The position numbers and the translations under genes are program-made. The notes beneath the pieces were generated by a model. That model worked only from the letters and a program-made list of their open reading frames with translations. It was not told the DNA's origin and ran no database searches. This document shows, piece by piece, positions 37,068 through 50,401 of a DNA stretch of 64,000 nucleotides. Origin of the DNA: Proteles cristata cristata (taxonomy: Eukaryota; Chordata; Mammalia; Carnivora; Hyaenidae). The stretch covers positions 806,001 through 870,000 of the forward strand of contig JAESUZ010001271.1 in NCBI GenBank assembly GCA_017311185.1. The letters are read 5' to 3'. Numbering within the stretch: position 1 is the first letter of the stretch; every line of letters begins with the position of its first letter.

Positions 37068-37510
37068 TGAAAGGATTGACTCCAAATTTGAAAGAACTTC
37101 TACTGTGGGTAGAATACTATTAGTCAGCAGCATCACATGTTTCAGAGAAATTGTTTGTAAGTGGAAGAGGTAATCAACAGAAAACTTCATTGTTGTCTTA
37201 TTTTAAGAAACCACCTATTATACTAAGCGATTTAAGTCAATCACAGAAAGACAAGCACCATATGATTTCATTCATATGTGGAATTTAAGGACCAAGACAG
37301 ATGAACATATGGGAAGGGGGTGGGAGAAAAGAGAGTGAACAGATCATAAGAGTTCTTAGTGATAGAGAACAAACAATGGATTGATGGAGGGAGGCAGGTG
37401 GGAGATGGGTTAGATGGGTGATGGGTACTAAGGAGGGCCCTTGTTGTGATGAGCACTGGGTGTTGTATAAAAGTGATGAATCACTAAATTCTACTCCTGA
37501 AACCAGTATC

Positions 37511-37729
37511 TCTGATGTATGCCTGTATCCAGTAAGTGGTTAATATCCAAAATATATAAAGAATTCATACAAATAAAAAATAAGCAAAAATAACTATATG
37601 ATGAAAACATGGACAAGGATTTGAAAAGATATTTTTCCAATGATGACATATTGACAGTAAATAGGCATGTGAATAGATGCTCGACATCAATAATCATCAG
37701 GGAAGTGCAAATCAAAACCATAATGAGAT
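37511..37729 (+). mobile_element. L1-0, left piece: ORF2 C-terminal region
   Basis: From about 37524 (AGTGGTTAATATCC) to AAAACCATAATGAGAT the sequence is ORF2 downstream of the reverse transcriptase. It is cut by the start of L1-A and continues at 53106 with CAATGAGATATCACC, which is the next expected L1 sequence. Confidence 0.8.
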
Positions 37730-40700
37730 GGTGCGGGAAGGGCATCCAAGATAGTGAGGTAGGTACTTAGGTCCTTTATGGACACAATGATTCTACACCT
37801 ACACCTACTTTTAGAGCAATTCCTCCTGAAGAAGAATTGAGGACTGACTGAACACCTTCTGCACAACAAACAACAGAGGGACCATACAGTAAATGGCACA
37901 AGAGACAGAGACACAGTAATTAAGGGAACACCACCCTGACACCACAAACTACAGTAGGGAAGGATAGTACTGAGGGACCAGGAAGACTTTCATCCACTCT
38001 AGAGCACAGATAAAAAACTCTGCAGTTTGAAAAAATAGTTGTATTTTATTTTTATTTTTTAAAGGATAGCTATGTTTTAAAGAAACCAATTCTTAAATGT
38101 CTTCCAAATGGCATGAAACCTGCAGAATGTTCTTCAGTGTCAAGGAGCTGGTGAACACTATTGTTTATGTACCCTCTCTACCTTAGAATTCAGACAGGAG
38201 CAGGATCCAAGCAATCTAGCTAGCCTAAAGCCACCAGCTCCAGTCACCCTGGGGCAAAGAAACAATGTAATGGCTTAAATAAACAACTCAAGTGTAAAGG
38301 ACACAGCCCTAGAGAGAGCTGCAGGAATTCTCAGATCAGAGAAGCTTTCAAGCATCATTGTTCATACTCTCCCTCCACCTTGATAGCAAACACAGGGGTG
38401 GATATGGCACCTGGCCAGCTGGCTCCTCAATGAGACCTGGGTCACTAGCTCACACCAGCCCATGCCATCACCCCAAACTGACACCCTCTCACCTGTGTAA
38501 GCTCCAGCCATCCTACAACAGTGGCCCAAGTGTAGCACAACCCAGAATACTTCCAGACTGTACCTGTAATAGTTTCATTTATCTCCTCAAGGTGACAAAT
38601 GGGCAAAGCATCAATGGGACATGCCAGGCCCAAACCTACTTCAGCTCCAGACAACTTGCCTGAGCACCTAGTGCAGATGTGAAGATTTTTGAAATGGCAA
38701 AAAAAAAAAGGATTTATGGAACACCCATAAATGCTCACAGTCTGTGCCCATCCAAGATCCAGTCATCTGCTCCCTGGATGCTAAGGCACTCCCTGTACAA
38801 AGCACCCCATGGAAGCCCCTGGTCCATGCCTGCTTTAGTTCCAGCTGCCCACCAGGGCAGTGCCACCCACCAGTGCCTGATTCAGCTTCAACTGTCCTAC
38901 CAGGGTGCCCACTGTGTGGAATGCCCCAGGATGCCTGGCTCACAAGTCTGTCAGCTCCAGCTATCCCACCAGAGTGGCCCCAGTGCAGAGTGTTCTGAGA
39001 TTTTCAGCCCATGGCTGCTACAACTGTAGCCAGCGCTGTTAGACACAGGCAGTCTACAGTGGGGAGTGTTCCTATATGAGATTTGTCCTTCAAGACTCGG
39101 AAAAGTAACTGTTCTAATTCTCAGAAACAAACACAGAAAGCCAAAGAAAATGAGGAGACAGAGAATTATGCTGTAAATGAAAGGATAAGACAAAACTGGA
39201 AAAAGAAGTAAATGAATAAAGATAAGCAATCTACCTGACAAAGACTTCAAAAGATGCGATGAAGATGCTCAATGCAGCATCCCTCACTGAGAGAATGGAA
39301 AATTCAGCAAAATCTTCAACAAAGAGATAGAAAATATAAAAAAAACAATGAGAGTTGAATAATACTATGACTAAAATAAAAATAACACTAAAGAGAATCG
39401 ATAGCAGAGGATGCAGAAGAACAAATCAGCCGTCTAGAAGAGAGGTTAATGGAAAGCACCCAAACTAAACAACAAAAACAAAAAAGAAAAAAATGAGGAC
39501 AGGTGAGGGATCTCTGGTACAAAACAAACATATTCACATTCACATTATAGGGGTTCCAGAATGAGAAGAGAGAAACAAAGGGCAGAACATTTATTTGAAG
39601 AAATAATAGTTAAAATCATCCCTAACCTGGGGAAGGAATCACACATTCAGATCCAGGAATCACAGCGAAACCCAAACAAGATGAGAAACTCATCAAGATA
39701 TATTGTCATTAAAATGTCAAAGGTTAAAGATTAAGAGAAAAAATTTAAAAGAAGATAAAAGCAACTAGTTACATTCATAGATATCCCTATACAGCTATAA
39801 ACTTATTTTCAGCAGAAACATTGCTGGCTAAAAAGGAGTGACATGATATATTCAAAGGACTGGAAGGAAGAAAAAAACAACAACCAAGAATAGTTTACCA
39901 AGCAAGGGTACCATTCAGAATTGAAGCAGAAATGAGGAGTTGCCAAGTGAAAAAAATAAATAAAAAATTTAAAACATTAAATAATTAAACATCACTAAAC
40001 CAATTATATAAGAAATGTTAATAGGACTTTTTAAGCAAAAAATAAAAGGTCCTAATTAGAAAAAAGAATAACATGAAAGGGAAAAAAATTCATGAATCAA
40101 AGCAAATATACAATAAAGGTAGATCAATTACTTATAAAGCTAGTATGAAGGTAAAAAGACAACAGTAGTTAAAAAAAATTAGTGATATCTACAAAAATTA
40201 GTCCAGGGATATACAAAATAAGATGTAAAATATGACATCATATATATAAAACATGAAGGGAGGACTTAAAAAGTAGAACTTCTGTAATATTTCAACCTAA
40301 GGAACTATCAACTTATTACAGACTGCGATATACTTAGAATATTATATATGAATCTCTTGGTAACCACAGACCAAAAGCCTGTAATAAATAGACAAAAAAA
40401 TAAAAAGGAAGGAATCCAAATATAACACTAGGAAACAACAATCACACGGGAAGAGAGCAAGAGGAGAAGAAAGGAATGGAGAGCTACAAGAACAACAGAA
40501 AAAAGCTAAAAGTGGCAATAAATACATAATTATCAATAATTACTTTAAATGCAAATGGTCTAACTCCTCCAATCAAGACACACAGGGTAGTTGAACAGGT
40601 TTTCAAACCTAAAGCCACATACAAATTGAATGCAAGGGGATGGAAAAGATATTCCATGGAAATGAAAGTGAATAAAAAGTTAGGGACACCACACTTGTAT

Positions 40701-40733
40701 CAGACAAAATAGACTTTAAAACAAAGACTGTGA

Positions 40734-40976
40734 GGGGCGCCTGGGTGGCTTAGTCGGTTAAGCGTCCGACTTTCGCTTAGGTCATGATCTCGCGATTCGT
40801 GGGTTCGAGCCCCGCGTCGGGCTCTGTGCTGACTGCCAGCTCAGAGCCTGGAGCCTGTTTCAGTCTGTGACTCCCTCTCTCTCTGACCCTCCCCTGCTCA
40901 TGCTGTCTCTCTCTCTCTCTCTCTCTCCTAGAAATAAATAAAACATTTAATAAAAAAAACAAAAAACAAAAAAACC
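40734..40976 (+). mobile_element. SINEC, young CTAG-tail subfamily, at the L1-A/L1-B joint
   Basis: Forward copy with GGGGCGCCTGGGTGGCTTAG head and CCTAGAAATAAATAAAAC tail. Target copies caaagactgtga (40722-40733) and caaagactatga (40977-40988). Confidence 0.95.
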
Positions 40977-41235
40977 CAAAGACTATGAGGGGCTAAAATT
41001 GCAGAGTAGTAGGAGGAACCTAGGCTTGCCTTGTCCCTCAAACACAACTAGATAAATATCAAATAATTCTGAACACGCAAGAAACCCATCTGAGGACTGA
41101 TAGAACAAACTACACAGCTAGAGGGAGAGGGGAGGCCACATTATGGAAGGTGGGGGGAGTAGGTGTGAAGATGTGGTTTGGGGTAGAAACCACAACAGGT
41201 GCTGCAAAGGGGAGAGAACCCAAGTTGTGGGAAAA

Positions 41236-41238
<3 letters not shown>

Positions 41239-41269
<31 letters not shown>
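41239..41269 (+). repeat. (GA)n microsatellite in the L1-B 5' UTR
   Basis: About fifteen uninterrupted GA units. Confidence 0.95.
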
Positions 41270-41272
<3 letters not shown>

Positions 41273-41769
41273 CACACAGACTACTGCACAAAGAAACATT
41301 TCCCCAAAGCCATTGAGAAATCAAGAGGGGCTGATTTTCATGAGCTTTTTCAGCCAACAGGGCTCAAAAACAAAAGTTTTAAAGGTCTGGGGCATAGCTT
41401 AGGACACCAATGCTTCTGCAGAGAAGGCAGGCAGGTAACCTGGGGGTAGATGCCATGATCTGAGGATCTCCTGAGATGCAGTAGGTGATGTGGTTCCTCC
41501 TCCTTGAAGTGCACCTCAGAAAGGTGGCATTGCTTCTACAGGGACAAAGGAGCTGGTCAGTAACATTTCCTTCTCCCACCCCTCAGCATAGGCACAGAGA
41601 CACCTACTAAGGGTGGCTAACCTGGACACTGGCTGCTTAATATGCTATGCTCTAAATTCCATGCATCTGAGCATTCGAGCAACTGACCCTCTAGGTAAAA
41701 CATGCAGCAAGACCCTCTGCCAGATCAGCTCAGGTTCCCACACACCAAGTACCTCAGCCTGGGAATTTT

Positions 41770-41982
41770 TTTTTAAATATTTTTATTTATTTCTAGGAGA
41801 GAGAGAGACAGTGTGAGCAGGGGAGGGTCAGAGAGAGAGGGAGATACAGACTCTGAAATAGGCTCCAGGCTCTGAGTTGGCAGTCAGCACAGAGCCCAAC
41901 GCAGGGCCGAACCCACTAACTGCGAGATCATGACCTAAGCGAAAGTCGGACGCTTAACCGACTAAGCCACCCAGGCGCTCCA
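41770..41982 (-). mobile_element. SINEC, young CTAG-tail subfamily, in the L1-B 5' UTR
   Basis: Reverse copy with TTATTTATTTCTAGGAGAG and CCACCCAGGCGCTCC. Target copies tcagcctgggaatttt (41754-41769) and tcaggttgggaatttt (41983-41998). Confidence 0.94.
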
Positions 41983-43075
41983 TCAGGTTGGGAATTTTAA
42001 AACTTACTGGCCTGGCTCAGATAGAGCCCAAAGTACAGTGCTTTTCTCCAGGCAGAAGAGCCACCCAGATACAAAGAGTGTGTAAGCAGTGATGTGAAAA
42101 AGACCTAGGGCATATGAGGGAAATTTATTTCCTTTTATCAGAGGGTTCCCTGACAGCAGCAAGCATGAACTCCCTCTCAGGGGACAAAGGAGCTGCTTCA
42201 TGCCATTGCCCTCCCCCACCCCTCAGCATAAGCTAACGTCAGTAAAGAACACAGCACCAAGACTGGCTGCCTAAATTGTTTATACCAAGCCCTTCCCCAT
42301 CCACACCCCCAGCCCCCCACACCTTCTGTTGTTACTGCTTTTCTTGGGTAGGTGAACCTGAGAACCAGTGTAACGGGTTCTCCAACCAGAAGACCATTGC
42401 AAACCTGCATGCACTATGTCTACTGACCATAAAGTTCTGCAAAGCTTCAGCTCTAGTGGAAATGGCATCAGATCTCTTTTAAAAAGCTGACCAGAGCACC
42501 CTTCATTAAAACTTGCCACTACATATTGTAGTTCAATTTGCAAACTATGAAGAAAATATTCTAAAAGCAAAAGAAATAAGAAGTCTCTAACTTACAAGGG
42601 AAACAAATAAAGTTAGTACCAGATCTTTCTACAGAAATGTAACAGGTATGAAAGGAGTGGCATGATATATTCAACATGCTGAATGGGAAAAATATGCAGC
42701 CAAGGCAAAAATGCAGCAAGGCTGTCATTCAGAATAGAAAGAGAGATAAAGAGTTTCCCAGACAAACAAAAACTAAAGGAGTTTGTGACCACTAAACCAG
42801 TCATGAAAAAAATAATAAAGGGGACTTTTTGAGTGGGAAAGAAGGACCCAAAGTGACAAAGACTAAAAAGGAACTGAAAAAATCTCCACAAACAACAACA
42901 AAACAAGTAGTACAATAACACCAAATTAATACCTATCAATAATCACTCTGAATGTAAACAGGCTAAATGTTACCATCAAAAGATATAGGGTATTAGAATG
43001 GATAAAATAAAATAAAACACCAACAAAAACAGGACCCAACTATATGCTGCCTCCAAGACACTGTCTTATTTTCAT

Positions 43076-43252
43076 TTATTTTTTATTTTATTTTAGAATG
43101 AGAGTGCAAATGGGGTAAAGGGGCAGAGACAGAGAAAAATCTTAAGTAGGCTTCACACTGAGCATGGAAGCTTGATCCCGTGACGCTGGGATCATGACCT
43201 GAGCCAAAACCAAGAGTTAGATGATTGACTGGTGAGCCATCCCGGTGCCCCG
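43076..43252 (-). mobile_element. SINEC, diverged copy in L1-B
   Basis: Reverse SINE with ATTTATTTTTTATTTTATT tail, GGGATCATGACCTGAGCC and a damaged head CCATCCCGGTGCCCC. Confidence 0.88.
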
Positions 43253-46200
43253 GGACTAATTTTAGACCTAAAGACATCTGCAGTTGAAAGTGAGGGAAGA
43301 GAGCCATCTATCATGCTAATGGATGCCAAAAGAAAGCTGGAGTAGCCACACTTATATCAAACAAGCTAGATGTTAAACCAAAGATGGTAACAGAGATGAA
43401 GAATATCACTATGTCATCATAAAAGAGGTCTATCCTACAAGAAGATCTAACAATTGTAAACACTTATGTTGCCAACTTGGAAGCACCCAAATATATAAAT
43501 CAATTAATAACAAACATAAAGGAACTCATTGCTAACAATACACTAACAGTAGGGGACTTTAATACTCTACTTACAGCCATGGACAGATCATTTAAGCAGA
43601 AAATCAACAAGAAACAATGGCTTTGAATGACACAGTGGACCAGATGTACTTAACAGCTATTTTCAGAACATTTCATCCTAAAGCAGCAAAATACACATTC
43701 GTTTCAAATACACATAGGACACTGTCCAGAATAGATCACATACTGGGTCACAAATCAGGCCTCAACAAATACAAAGAGATTGAGATCATACCATGCATAT
43801 TTTCAGACCACAACACTATGAAACTTGAAGTCTATCACAAGAAACACTTTGGAAAAAACACAAAAACATGGAAGTTAAAGAAGATCCTACAAAAGAATGA
43901 ATGGGCCAACCAGAAAATTAAAGAAAAATTAAAAATACATGAAAATAAATGATAATCAAAACATGATGATTCAAAACCTCTGGGATGCAGCAAAAGTAGT
44001 CCTACAAACAACATATACAGCAATACAGGCCTATCTCAGGAAGCAAAACAAATCTCAAATACACAACCTAACGTTACACGTAAAGGAGCTAGAAAAAGTA
44101 CAATAAATCAAGCCTAAAGCCAGGAGAAGAAGAGGAATAATAAAGATTAGAACAGAAATAAATGATATAGAAACAAACAATCTAAAAACACTAAAACACA
44201 CCAATGAAACCAGAGGCAAGTTCTTAGAAAAAATTAATAAAATTGATGAACACCTAGACATACTTATGAAAAATAAAAGAGAAAGGAACCAAATAAATAA
44301 TAACACAAATGAGAGAGGAGAGATCATAACCAGTACCACAGAAATGCAAACAATTAGAGAATATATGAAAAATTCTATGCCAACAAACTGGGCAATATGA
44401 AAGAAATGGATAAATTCCTAGAAGCATATAAACCCCCACAACTGAAACAAGAAGAAATAGAAAATTTGAACAGACTGATAGCCAGCAAAGAAAGTCAATC
44501 AGTAATAAACTATCTCCAGCAAACAAAAGTCCAGGGTCAGATGACTTCCTAGGGGAATGCTACTGAACATTGAAAGACCAGTTAATACCTATTCTTCTAA
44601 AACTGTTTTAAAAAATTGAAATGGAAGGAGAACTTCCAAATTCATTCAATAAAACCAGAATTACCCTGATTCCAAAACTAAAAGAGGACTCCACTGAAAA
44701 GCAGAACTATAGGCCAATATTGTAGATGAACATGAATGCAAAAAATTCTCAACAAATATTAGCAAATTGAATCCAACCGGACACTAGAAGAACTATTCAC
44801 CACAGTCTAGTGGAATTTATTCCTGAACCACCCTGCAAAGGTGGTTCAATATCTGCAAATCAATCAAGGTGATACAGCATATTAATAAAAGACAGGATAA
44901 GAACCATATGATCCTGTCGATACGGGAAAAGCATGTGACAAGTACAGCATCCATTCTTGATAAAAACCATCAAAAAGTAGGGATAGAGGGAACATACCTC
45001 AACCTCATAAAGGCCATATACCAAAAACCAACAGCTAGCATCATCAACAGTGTGAAAAAAACTGAGAGCTTTTCATCTATGTTCAAGAACAAGACAGGGA
45101 TGTCTACAACTGTTGTTTAACATAGTATGAGCTGTCTTAGTCTCAGTAGTCAGACAACAACAACAAAAAAATAAAACCCATCCAAATCAGCAAGGAAGAA
45201 GGCGAACTTTCACTATTTGATGACAACATAATTACTCAATGTAGAAAATCTGAAAGGCTCCATCAAAAACTTGCTATAACTGATACATGAATTCAGTAAA
45301 ATCGCAGGATACAAAATCAACATACAGAAATCTGTTGTGTATCTATACACCAATAATAGGAAGAACAAAGAGAAATCAAGGAATCGATCCCCAAAATTGA
45401 TCTCATTAACAAACGTTCTTAAAATGTCTAAACTACCCAGAGCAATAGACACATTAAATGCAATCCCTATCAAAATACCACAAGCATTTTTCACAGAGCT
45501 AGAACAAACAATCCTAAAATTTGTCTGGAACCACAAAAGACTCTGAATAGCCAAAGCCATCTTGAAAAAGAAAAGTAAAACTGGAGGCCTCGCAATTCTG
45601 GACTTCAAGTTATATTACAAAGCTACAGTGATGAAAACAGTATGATACTGGCACAAAAACAGACATATAGATCCATGCAACAGAATAGAAAACACAGAAC
45701 TAGACCCACAACTATATAGTCGACTCTCTTCAACAAAGCAGGAAAGAATATCCAATCATAAAAATACAGTCTCATCAACAAATCGTGTTGAGAAAACTGA
45801 ATAGCATCACACAAAAGAATGAAGCTGGACCATTTTCTTACACTATACACAGCAATAAATTTAGAAGAGATGGAAGAACTACATGTGATACAGGAAACCA
45901 CCAAAATTTTAGAGGAGAAAACAAGCATCAACATCTTTGACCTAGGCCATAGTGACTTCTTACTAGCTATGTCTCTGGAGGCAAGGGAAACAAAACCAGA
46001 AATGAATTTTTGGGACCTCATCAAGATAAAAATTTACTGCACAGTGAAGTAAACAATCAACAAAACCAAAAGGCAACCTTTAGAATGGGAGAAGATATTT
46101 GCAAATGATGTATCAAACAAAGGGTCAGTATCCAAAAATATATAAAGAACCTATAAAACTCAACAGCCAAAACACAAATAATCAAGTGGAGAAATAGGCA

Positions 46201-47553
46201 GAAGACATGAATAGACATTTCTCCGAAGACATCCAGATGGCTAACGGACTCATAAGAAGATGCCCAACATCACTCATCAGCAGGGAAATACAAATCAAAA
46301 CTACAATGAGATATCACCTCACACCTGTAAGAATGGCTAAAATTAACAACACAGGAAACAACAGGTGTTTGTGAGGATGCAAAGAAAGGGGAACTCTCTT
46401 ACACTATTGGTGGGAATGCAAACAGGGGCAACCACTCTGCATAACAGTATGGAGACTACTCAAAAAGTTAAAAATATAACTATCCTATGACGCATCAATT
46501 GCACTACCAGGTATTACCCAAAGGATATAAAAATAATGATTTGAAGGAACACAGGCACCCCAATATTTATAGCACCATTATCAACAATAGCCAAATTATA
46601 GAAAGAGCCCAAATACCTATTGGCTGCTTAATAGATAAAGTAGTATATACACAATGGAATATTATTCACCCACAAAAAAGAATGAAATCTTGCCATTTGC
46701 ATCCAGGTGGATGAAGCTAGCAATACTGTGCTAAACAAAGTCAGTCTGTCATAGAAAAAAATACCCTATGATTTCACTCTTATGTGAAATCTAAGAAACA
46801 AACAAATGAAATGACCATCATGGGGAAAAAAGGCAAATCATAAAAAAGACAGTAACTATAGTGAAAAAACAGGTCACCAAGTGGAAAGGAAAAGGTAAAA
46901 TGGGTGATGGGCTTAAGGAGGGCAATGGTGATGACCACTGTGGTTTTGTTTGTAAGTGATGAATCACTAAATTTTATACCTGAAACTACTCTTCCACAGA
47001 ATGTTAGCTAACTGGAAGTTAAATAATGGCTTGAAACTACACAAAAATTAAATTAAAAAAATAAAACAAAAAACAACAAGAGATAAATAAGGGCATTACT
47101 TAATGATAAAGAGATCAATCTAATAAGAGGATGTAACAATTTTAAATATCTATGCACCCAACATAGGACTACCTAAATACATTGGGCAAATATTAACGGA
47201 GATAAGGGAGAAATTGACAATAATACTAACAGTAGGGTACTTAACACCTGACTATATCAATGGATAGATAATCCAGACAGAATATCAATCAGAAAACAGT
47301 GGCTCTGAATGTCACACTAGACCAGATGAACCTAACATATGTATACAGAATGTTCCATCCCCAAACAGTAGAATATACACTCTTTTCAAGTGCAAATGGA
47401 ACATTCTACAGAACAGATCACATACTAGGCCTCAAAATTATTCTCAGAAAAATCAAGAATACTGATATCATATTAAGCATTTTTCCTCAAAACAGGAAAA
47501 AAAGAAAGAAAAGAATAGAAATAGAAATAAGACTAAGAAAAGGAAAGAAAAGG

Positions 47554-47770
47554 GGCCACCACTTTGGTGGCTCAATGGGTTGAGCATCTGACTTTTGATT
47601 CAGCTCAGGTCATGATGTCAGAGTCATGAGATTGAGTCCTACATCAGGCTCCTCACTAAGCATGAGACCTACTTAAGGTTCTCTCTTTCTCTCTTTCCCT
47701 CTCTTTCTCCCTCTGCCCCTCTCCCCTACTCACACATGCTCTTTCTCTGTAAACGACAAAAAAAGAGGAG
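47554..47770 (+). mobile_element. SINEC, older type, in L1-A
   Basis: Forward SINE with GGTGGCTCAATGGGTTGAGC head, a body ending in CTTTCTCTCTTTCCCTC, and no AAATAAATAAA tail. The TTGAGCATCTGACTTTTGAT form is closer to an older carnivore SINE subtype. Confidence 0.85.
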
Positions 47771-48283
47771 GAAAAAACAAGCATCTTTTCGAAGCCCAAA
47801 AGTGTGAAGCAACATTCTACTAAAATGCAATAAGTCAACAAAGATAACAACAAGGAAATCAGAAGTACACGGAAACGAATGAAAATGAAAACACAGCATT
47901 CCAAAATCTTTGGGACACAGTAGTTTATTGTGTTACAGACCTCCCTAAGGACAACATAAGAAAAATCTCAGGTAAAAATTCTAATCTTACACCTACAGGA
48001 ACTAAAAAACGAGGAAAAAACAAAGGTTAAAGTTAGTAGAATGAAGAAAATAACAAAGATCAGACCAGAAATAAATGAAATATAGGCTAGAAAATACTAA
48101 CAATATTCATGAAACCAAGAACTGTTCTTTGAAAAGATAAACAAAATTGATAAACCTTTAGACAGCTTCATCAATAAATAGAAAGGACTCAAATAAAATC
48201 AGAGATCAGAGTAGAAGTTGGAACTAACACCACGTAAATACAGAAAATTATAAAAGACTACTATGAAAAACTATATGCGAACA

Positions 48284-48716
48284 GCTTCCTTTTCAACCAG
48301 GGCATGCCAGCATGGCTCCTGCAAAGAAGGGTGTGCAGAAGAAGAAGGGCCTTTCTGCCATCAGTGAGATAGAGACCAGAGAATACAACATCAACATTCA
48401 CAAACCCATCCATGGAGTGGATTTTAAGAAGTGGGTCCCTCAGGCACTTAAAGAGATTCAGAAATTTGCCATGAAGGAGATGGGAACTCTGTAAGTGTGC
48501 ATTGACACCAGGCTCAACAAAGCTGTTTGGGTCAAAGGAATAAGGAATATTCCATACTATATCTGTGTGCAGTTGTCCAGAAAGCATGATAAAAATAAAT
48601 GTTTACCAAACAAACTTTGTACGTTGGTTACCAGTAACCACTTATAAAAATCCATGGTTCATGTGGATGAAAACTAGCCCTTGATTGTCAAATGAAGGTA
48701 TAAAGCTGAAACAAAC
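48284..48716 (+). pseudogene. RPL31P: RPL31 processed pseudogene (60S ribosomal protein L31)
   Basis: Intronless copy of the mRNA for a cytosolic large-subunit ribosomal protein. The ATG is at 48312, after a short 5' UTR starting with a pyrimidine tract as in ribosomal-protein mRNAs. The first 60 codons read without a break and match L31 closely (MAPAKKG start, [24 protein letters not shown]). TAA at 48492-48494 and TAA at 48645-48647 interrupt the frame. The normal end VDEN-stop is still in frame at 48675-48677. The frame is 121 codons, a few shorter than the roughly 125-residue parent. Target duplications aaactatatgcgaaca (48268-48283) and aaactatatgccaaca (48717-48732) place it inside L1-A ORF2. 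It makes no functional protein. Confidence 0.95.
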
Positions 48717-49273
48717 AAACTATATGCCAACAATAAAATCTAATAAATAGAAATAAATAGAAAATCTTAACAGGCGAACAACTAGGAACAAAACTGAATT
48801 GGTAATCAAAAAACCCCCCACAAATAAAAGTCCAGGCCCAGATGGCTTTATAAATGAATTCTAAGAAATATTTAAAGAAGAATTAACTTATTCTTCTCAA
48901 ACTTTTCAAAAAACAGGAGAGGGAGGAAAGCTTCCAAATTCATTCTATGAGGCCAGAATTACTCTGAAACCAAAACCAGACAAAGACACTACAAAACAAA
49001 ATAAAACAAACAAAACCCACAAAAACTACAAGCCAAAATATCTGATTAGCACAGATGCAAAAATGCTCAATTGAAGTCAATAATAAGTCAAAAAATAATC
49101 CACAATAATCAAGTGGCATTTCTTCAGGGATGCAAAAATTAATCAGAAGGATATACCACATAAACAATATGAAGAATAAAAATCATATGATCTCAACAGA
49201 TGTAGAAAAAGCAATTGCTGATTTTCTTAAAAAAGCATTTAACATGTGTTCATGTTAAAACACTCAACAAAAT

Positions 49274-49498
49274 TGGGGGAACCTGGGTGGCTCAGTTGGT
49301 TAAGCATCCACCCTTGGCTCAGGTCATGATCTCACAGTTCAAGGGTTCGAACCCCGCATCGGGCTCTGTGCTGTCTGCACAGAGCCCGAAACCTGCTTCA
49401 GATTCCATGTCTCCTCTTTCTCTCTCTGATGCCCCCCTGCTCATGCTCTGTCTCTTTCTCTCTCTCAAAAATGAATAAATGTTAAAAAGTTTTTAATA
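49274..49498 (+). mobile_element. SINEC in L1-A
   Basis: Forward SINE from GGGGGAACCTGGGTGGCTC to CAAAAATGAATAAATG. Target copies aacactcaacaaaat (49259-49273) and aacactaaacaaaat (49499-49513). Confidence 0.95.
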
Positions 49499-50206
49499 AA
49501 CACTAAACAAAATGGGTTTATAGGGAATATGCTTCACTGAAGGCCACCATATGACAAACCCACATCTAATATCATTTTCAGTGTTGAACAATTGAAAGTT
49601 TTTCCTCTAATCTCAAGAACAAAGCAAGGATGGTCACTCTCACCACTTTTATTCAACATAGTACCAGACATCATAGCCATAGCATTCAGAAAAGAAAAAG
49701 AAATAAAAGTCATCCAAATTAATAAGGAGGAGGTAAAACTTTCAATATTTGCAGATGACATGATAGTATATTAAAAAAAACCCTAAAGGCTCCACCAAAA
49801 GATTATTAGAACTAATAATGAATCAGTAAAGTTACAGGATACAAAATATACAGATGTTACATTTCTATACACTAATAACGAAGTAGCAGAAAGAAGTTTA
49901 AAGAAACAATCCAATTTTCAATTGCACCAAAAGGAATAAAATACCTAGGAATAAATGTAGCCAAGGAGGTAAAATACCTACACTCTGAAAACTGTAAGAC
50001 ACTGATGAAATAAACTGAAGGTGACATAAACAAATGGAAAGATATTCCATGTTCATGGATTAGAAGAACCAATATTGTTAAAATGTCTATACAACCCAAA
50101 GCAATCTGAGGATTCAATGCAATCTCTATCAAAATTCTACTGATATTTTTCACTGAATTAGAACAAATAATTCCAAAATTTGTGTAGAATCACAAAAAAG
50201 ACTTTG

Positions 50207-50401
50207 TTTTTTTTTAATGCCTTATTTATTTCTGAGAGAGAGAGAGAAAGAGAGAGAGGGAGATACAGAATCTGAAACAGGCTCCAGGCTCTTAGCTGGT
50301 AGTCAGCACAGAGCCCAACGTGGGGCTCGAACCCACGAACCGTGAGATCATGACCTGAGCTGAAGTCAGAGGCTTAACCGACAAGCCACCCAGGAGCCCC
50401 A
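50207..50401 (-). mobile_element. SINEC in L1-A
   Basis: Reverse SINE with GCCTTATTTATTTCTGAG and CCACCCAGGAGCCCC. Target copies aatcacaaaaaagactttg (50188-50206) and aatcacaaaagactttg (50402-50418). Confidence 0.95.

Larger units (their letters stand above)
30385..37510 (+). mobile_element. L1-C: long dead L1 with two ERV LTRs and an ORF2 deletion
   Basis: The 5' end resembles the carnivore L1 5' UTR (CAGTGTAGAAAGATCCTGAAC, GGAGACACCAAATCTATAC). An ORF1-like part follows at about 32.6-33.6 kb, and ORF2 endonuclease and reverse-transcriptase parts at about 34.6-36.95 kb. From 36.96 to 37.2 kb ORF2 is replaced by a GA-rich tract, then the 3' UTR follows (GATGAGCACTGGGTGTTG). Inserts inside it: a reverse LTR (31537-32079), a forward LTR (33726-34324) and SINEs (34834-35078, 36619-36786). 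Net length is about 5.5 kb. The longest sense frame is 104 codons (35662-35976, ORF2), so the element is dead. Confidence 0.9.
40989..47062 (+). mobile_element. L1-B: full-length dead L1 inserted in L1-A
   Basis: Starts with a 5' UTR of a different type from L1-A (GGGGCTAAAATTGCAGAG, then AGTAGGAGGAACC) and ends in an A-rich tail near 47062. The ORF2 region runs from about 42.93 to 46.7 kb. The longest surviving sense frames are 111 codons (43617-43952, endonuclease region), 83 codons (44869-45120, reverse-transcriptase region) and 77 codons (45819-46052). Net length is about 5.7 kb after removing two SINEs. L1-A sequence stops at 40733 and resumes just after this element, which shows the nesting. 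Confidence 0.88.

Noticed and set aside
38358..39029. Overlapping open frames of about 85-116 codons on both strands
   Set aside because: They lie in the GC-rich, internally repeated 5' UTR of L1-A, where stop codons are rare. They carry no protein motif.
43617..43952. 111-codon sense frame as a possible gene
   Set aside because: It is the endonuclease/linker part of L1-B ORF2, cut by stops on both sides. Not an independent gene.
45213..46024. Antisense open frames of 131 and 133 codons
   Set aside because: These are shadow frames on the strand opposite L1-B ORF2. L1 sense codons are A-rich, which leaves T-rich, stop-poor antisense frames rich in Leu/Phe/Ser that mimic membrane proteins.
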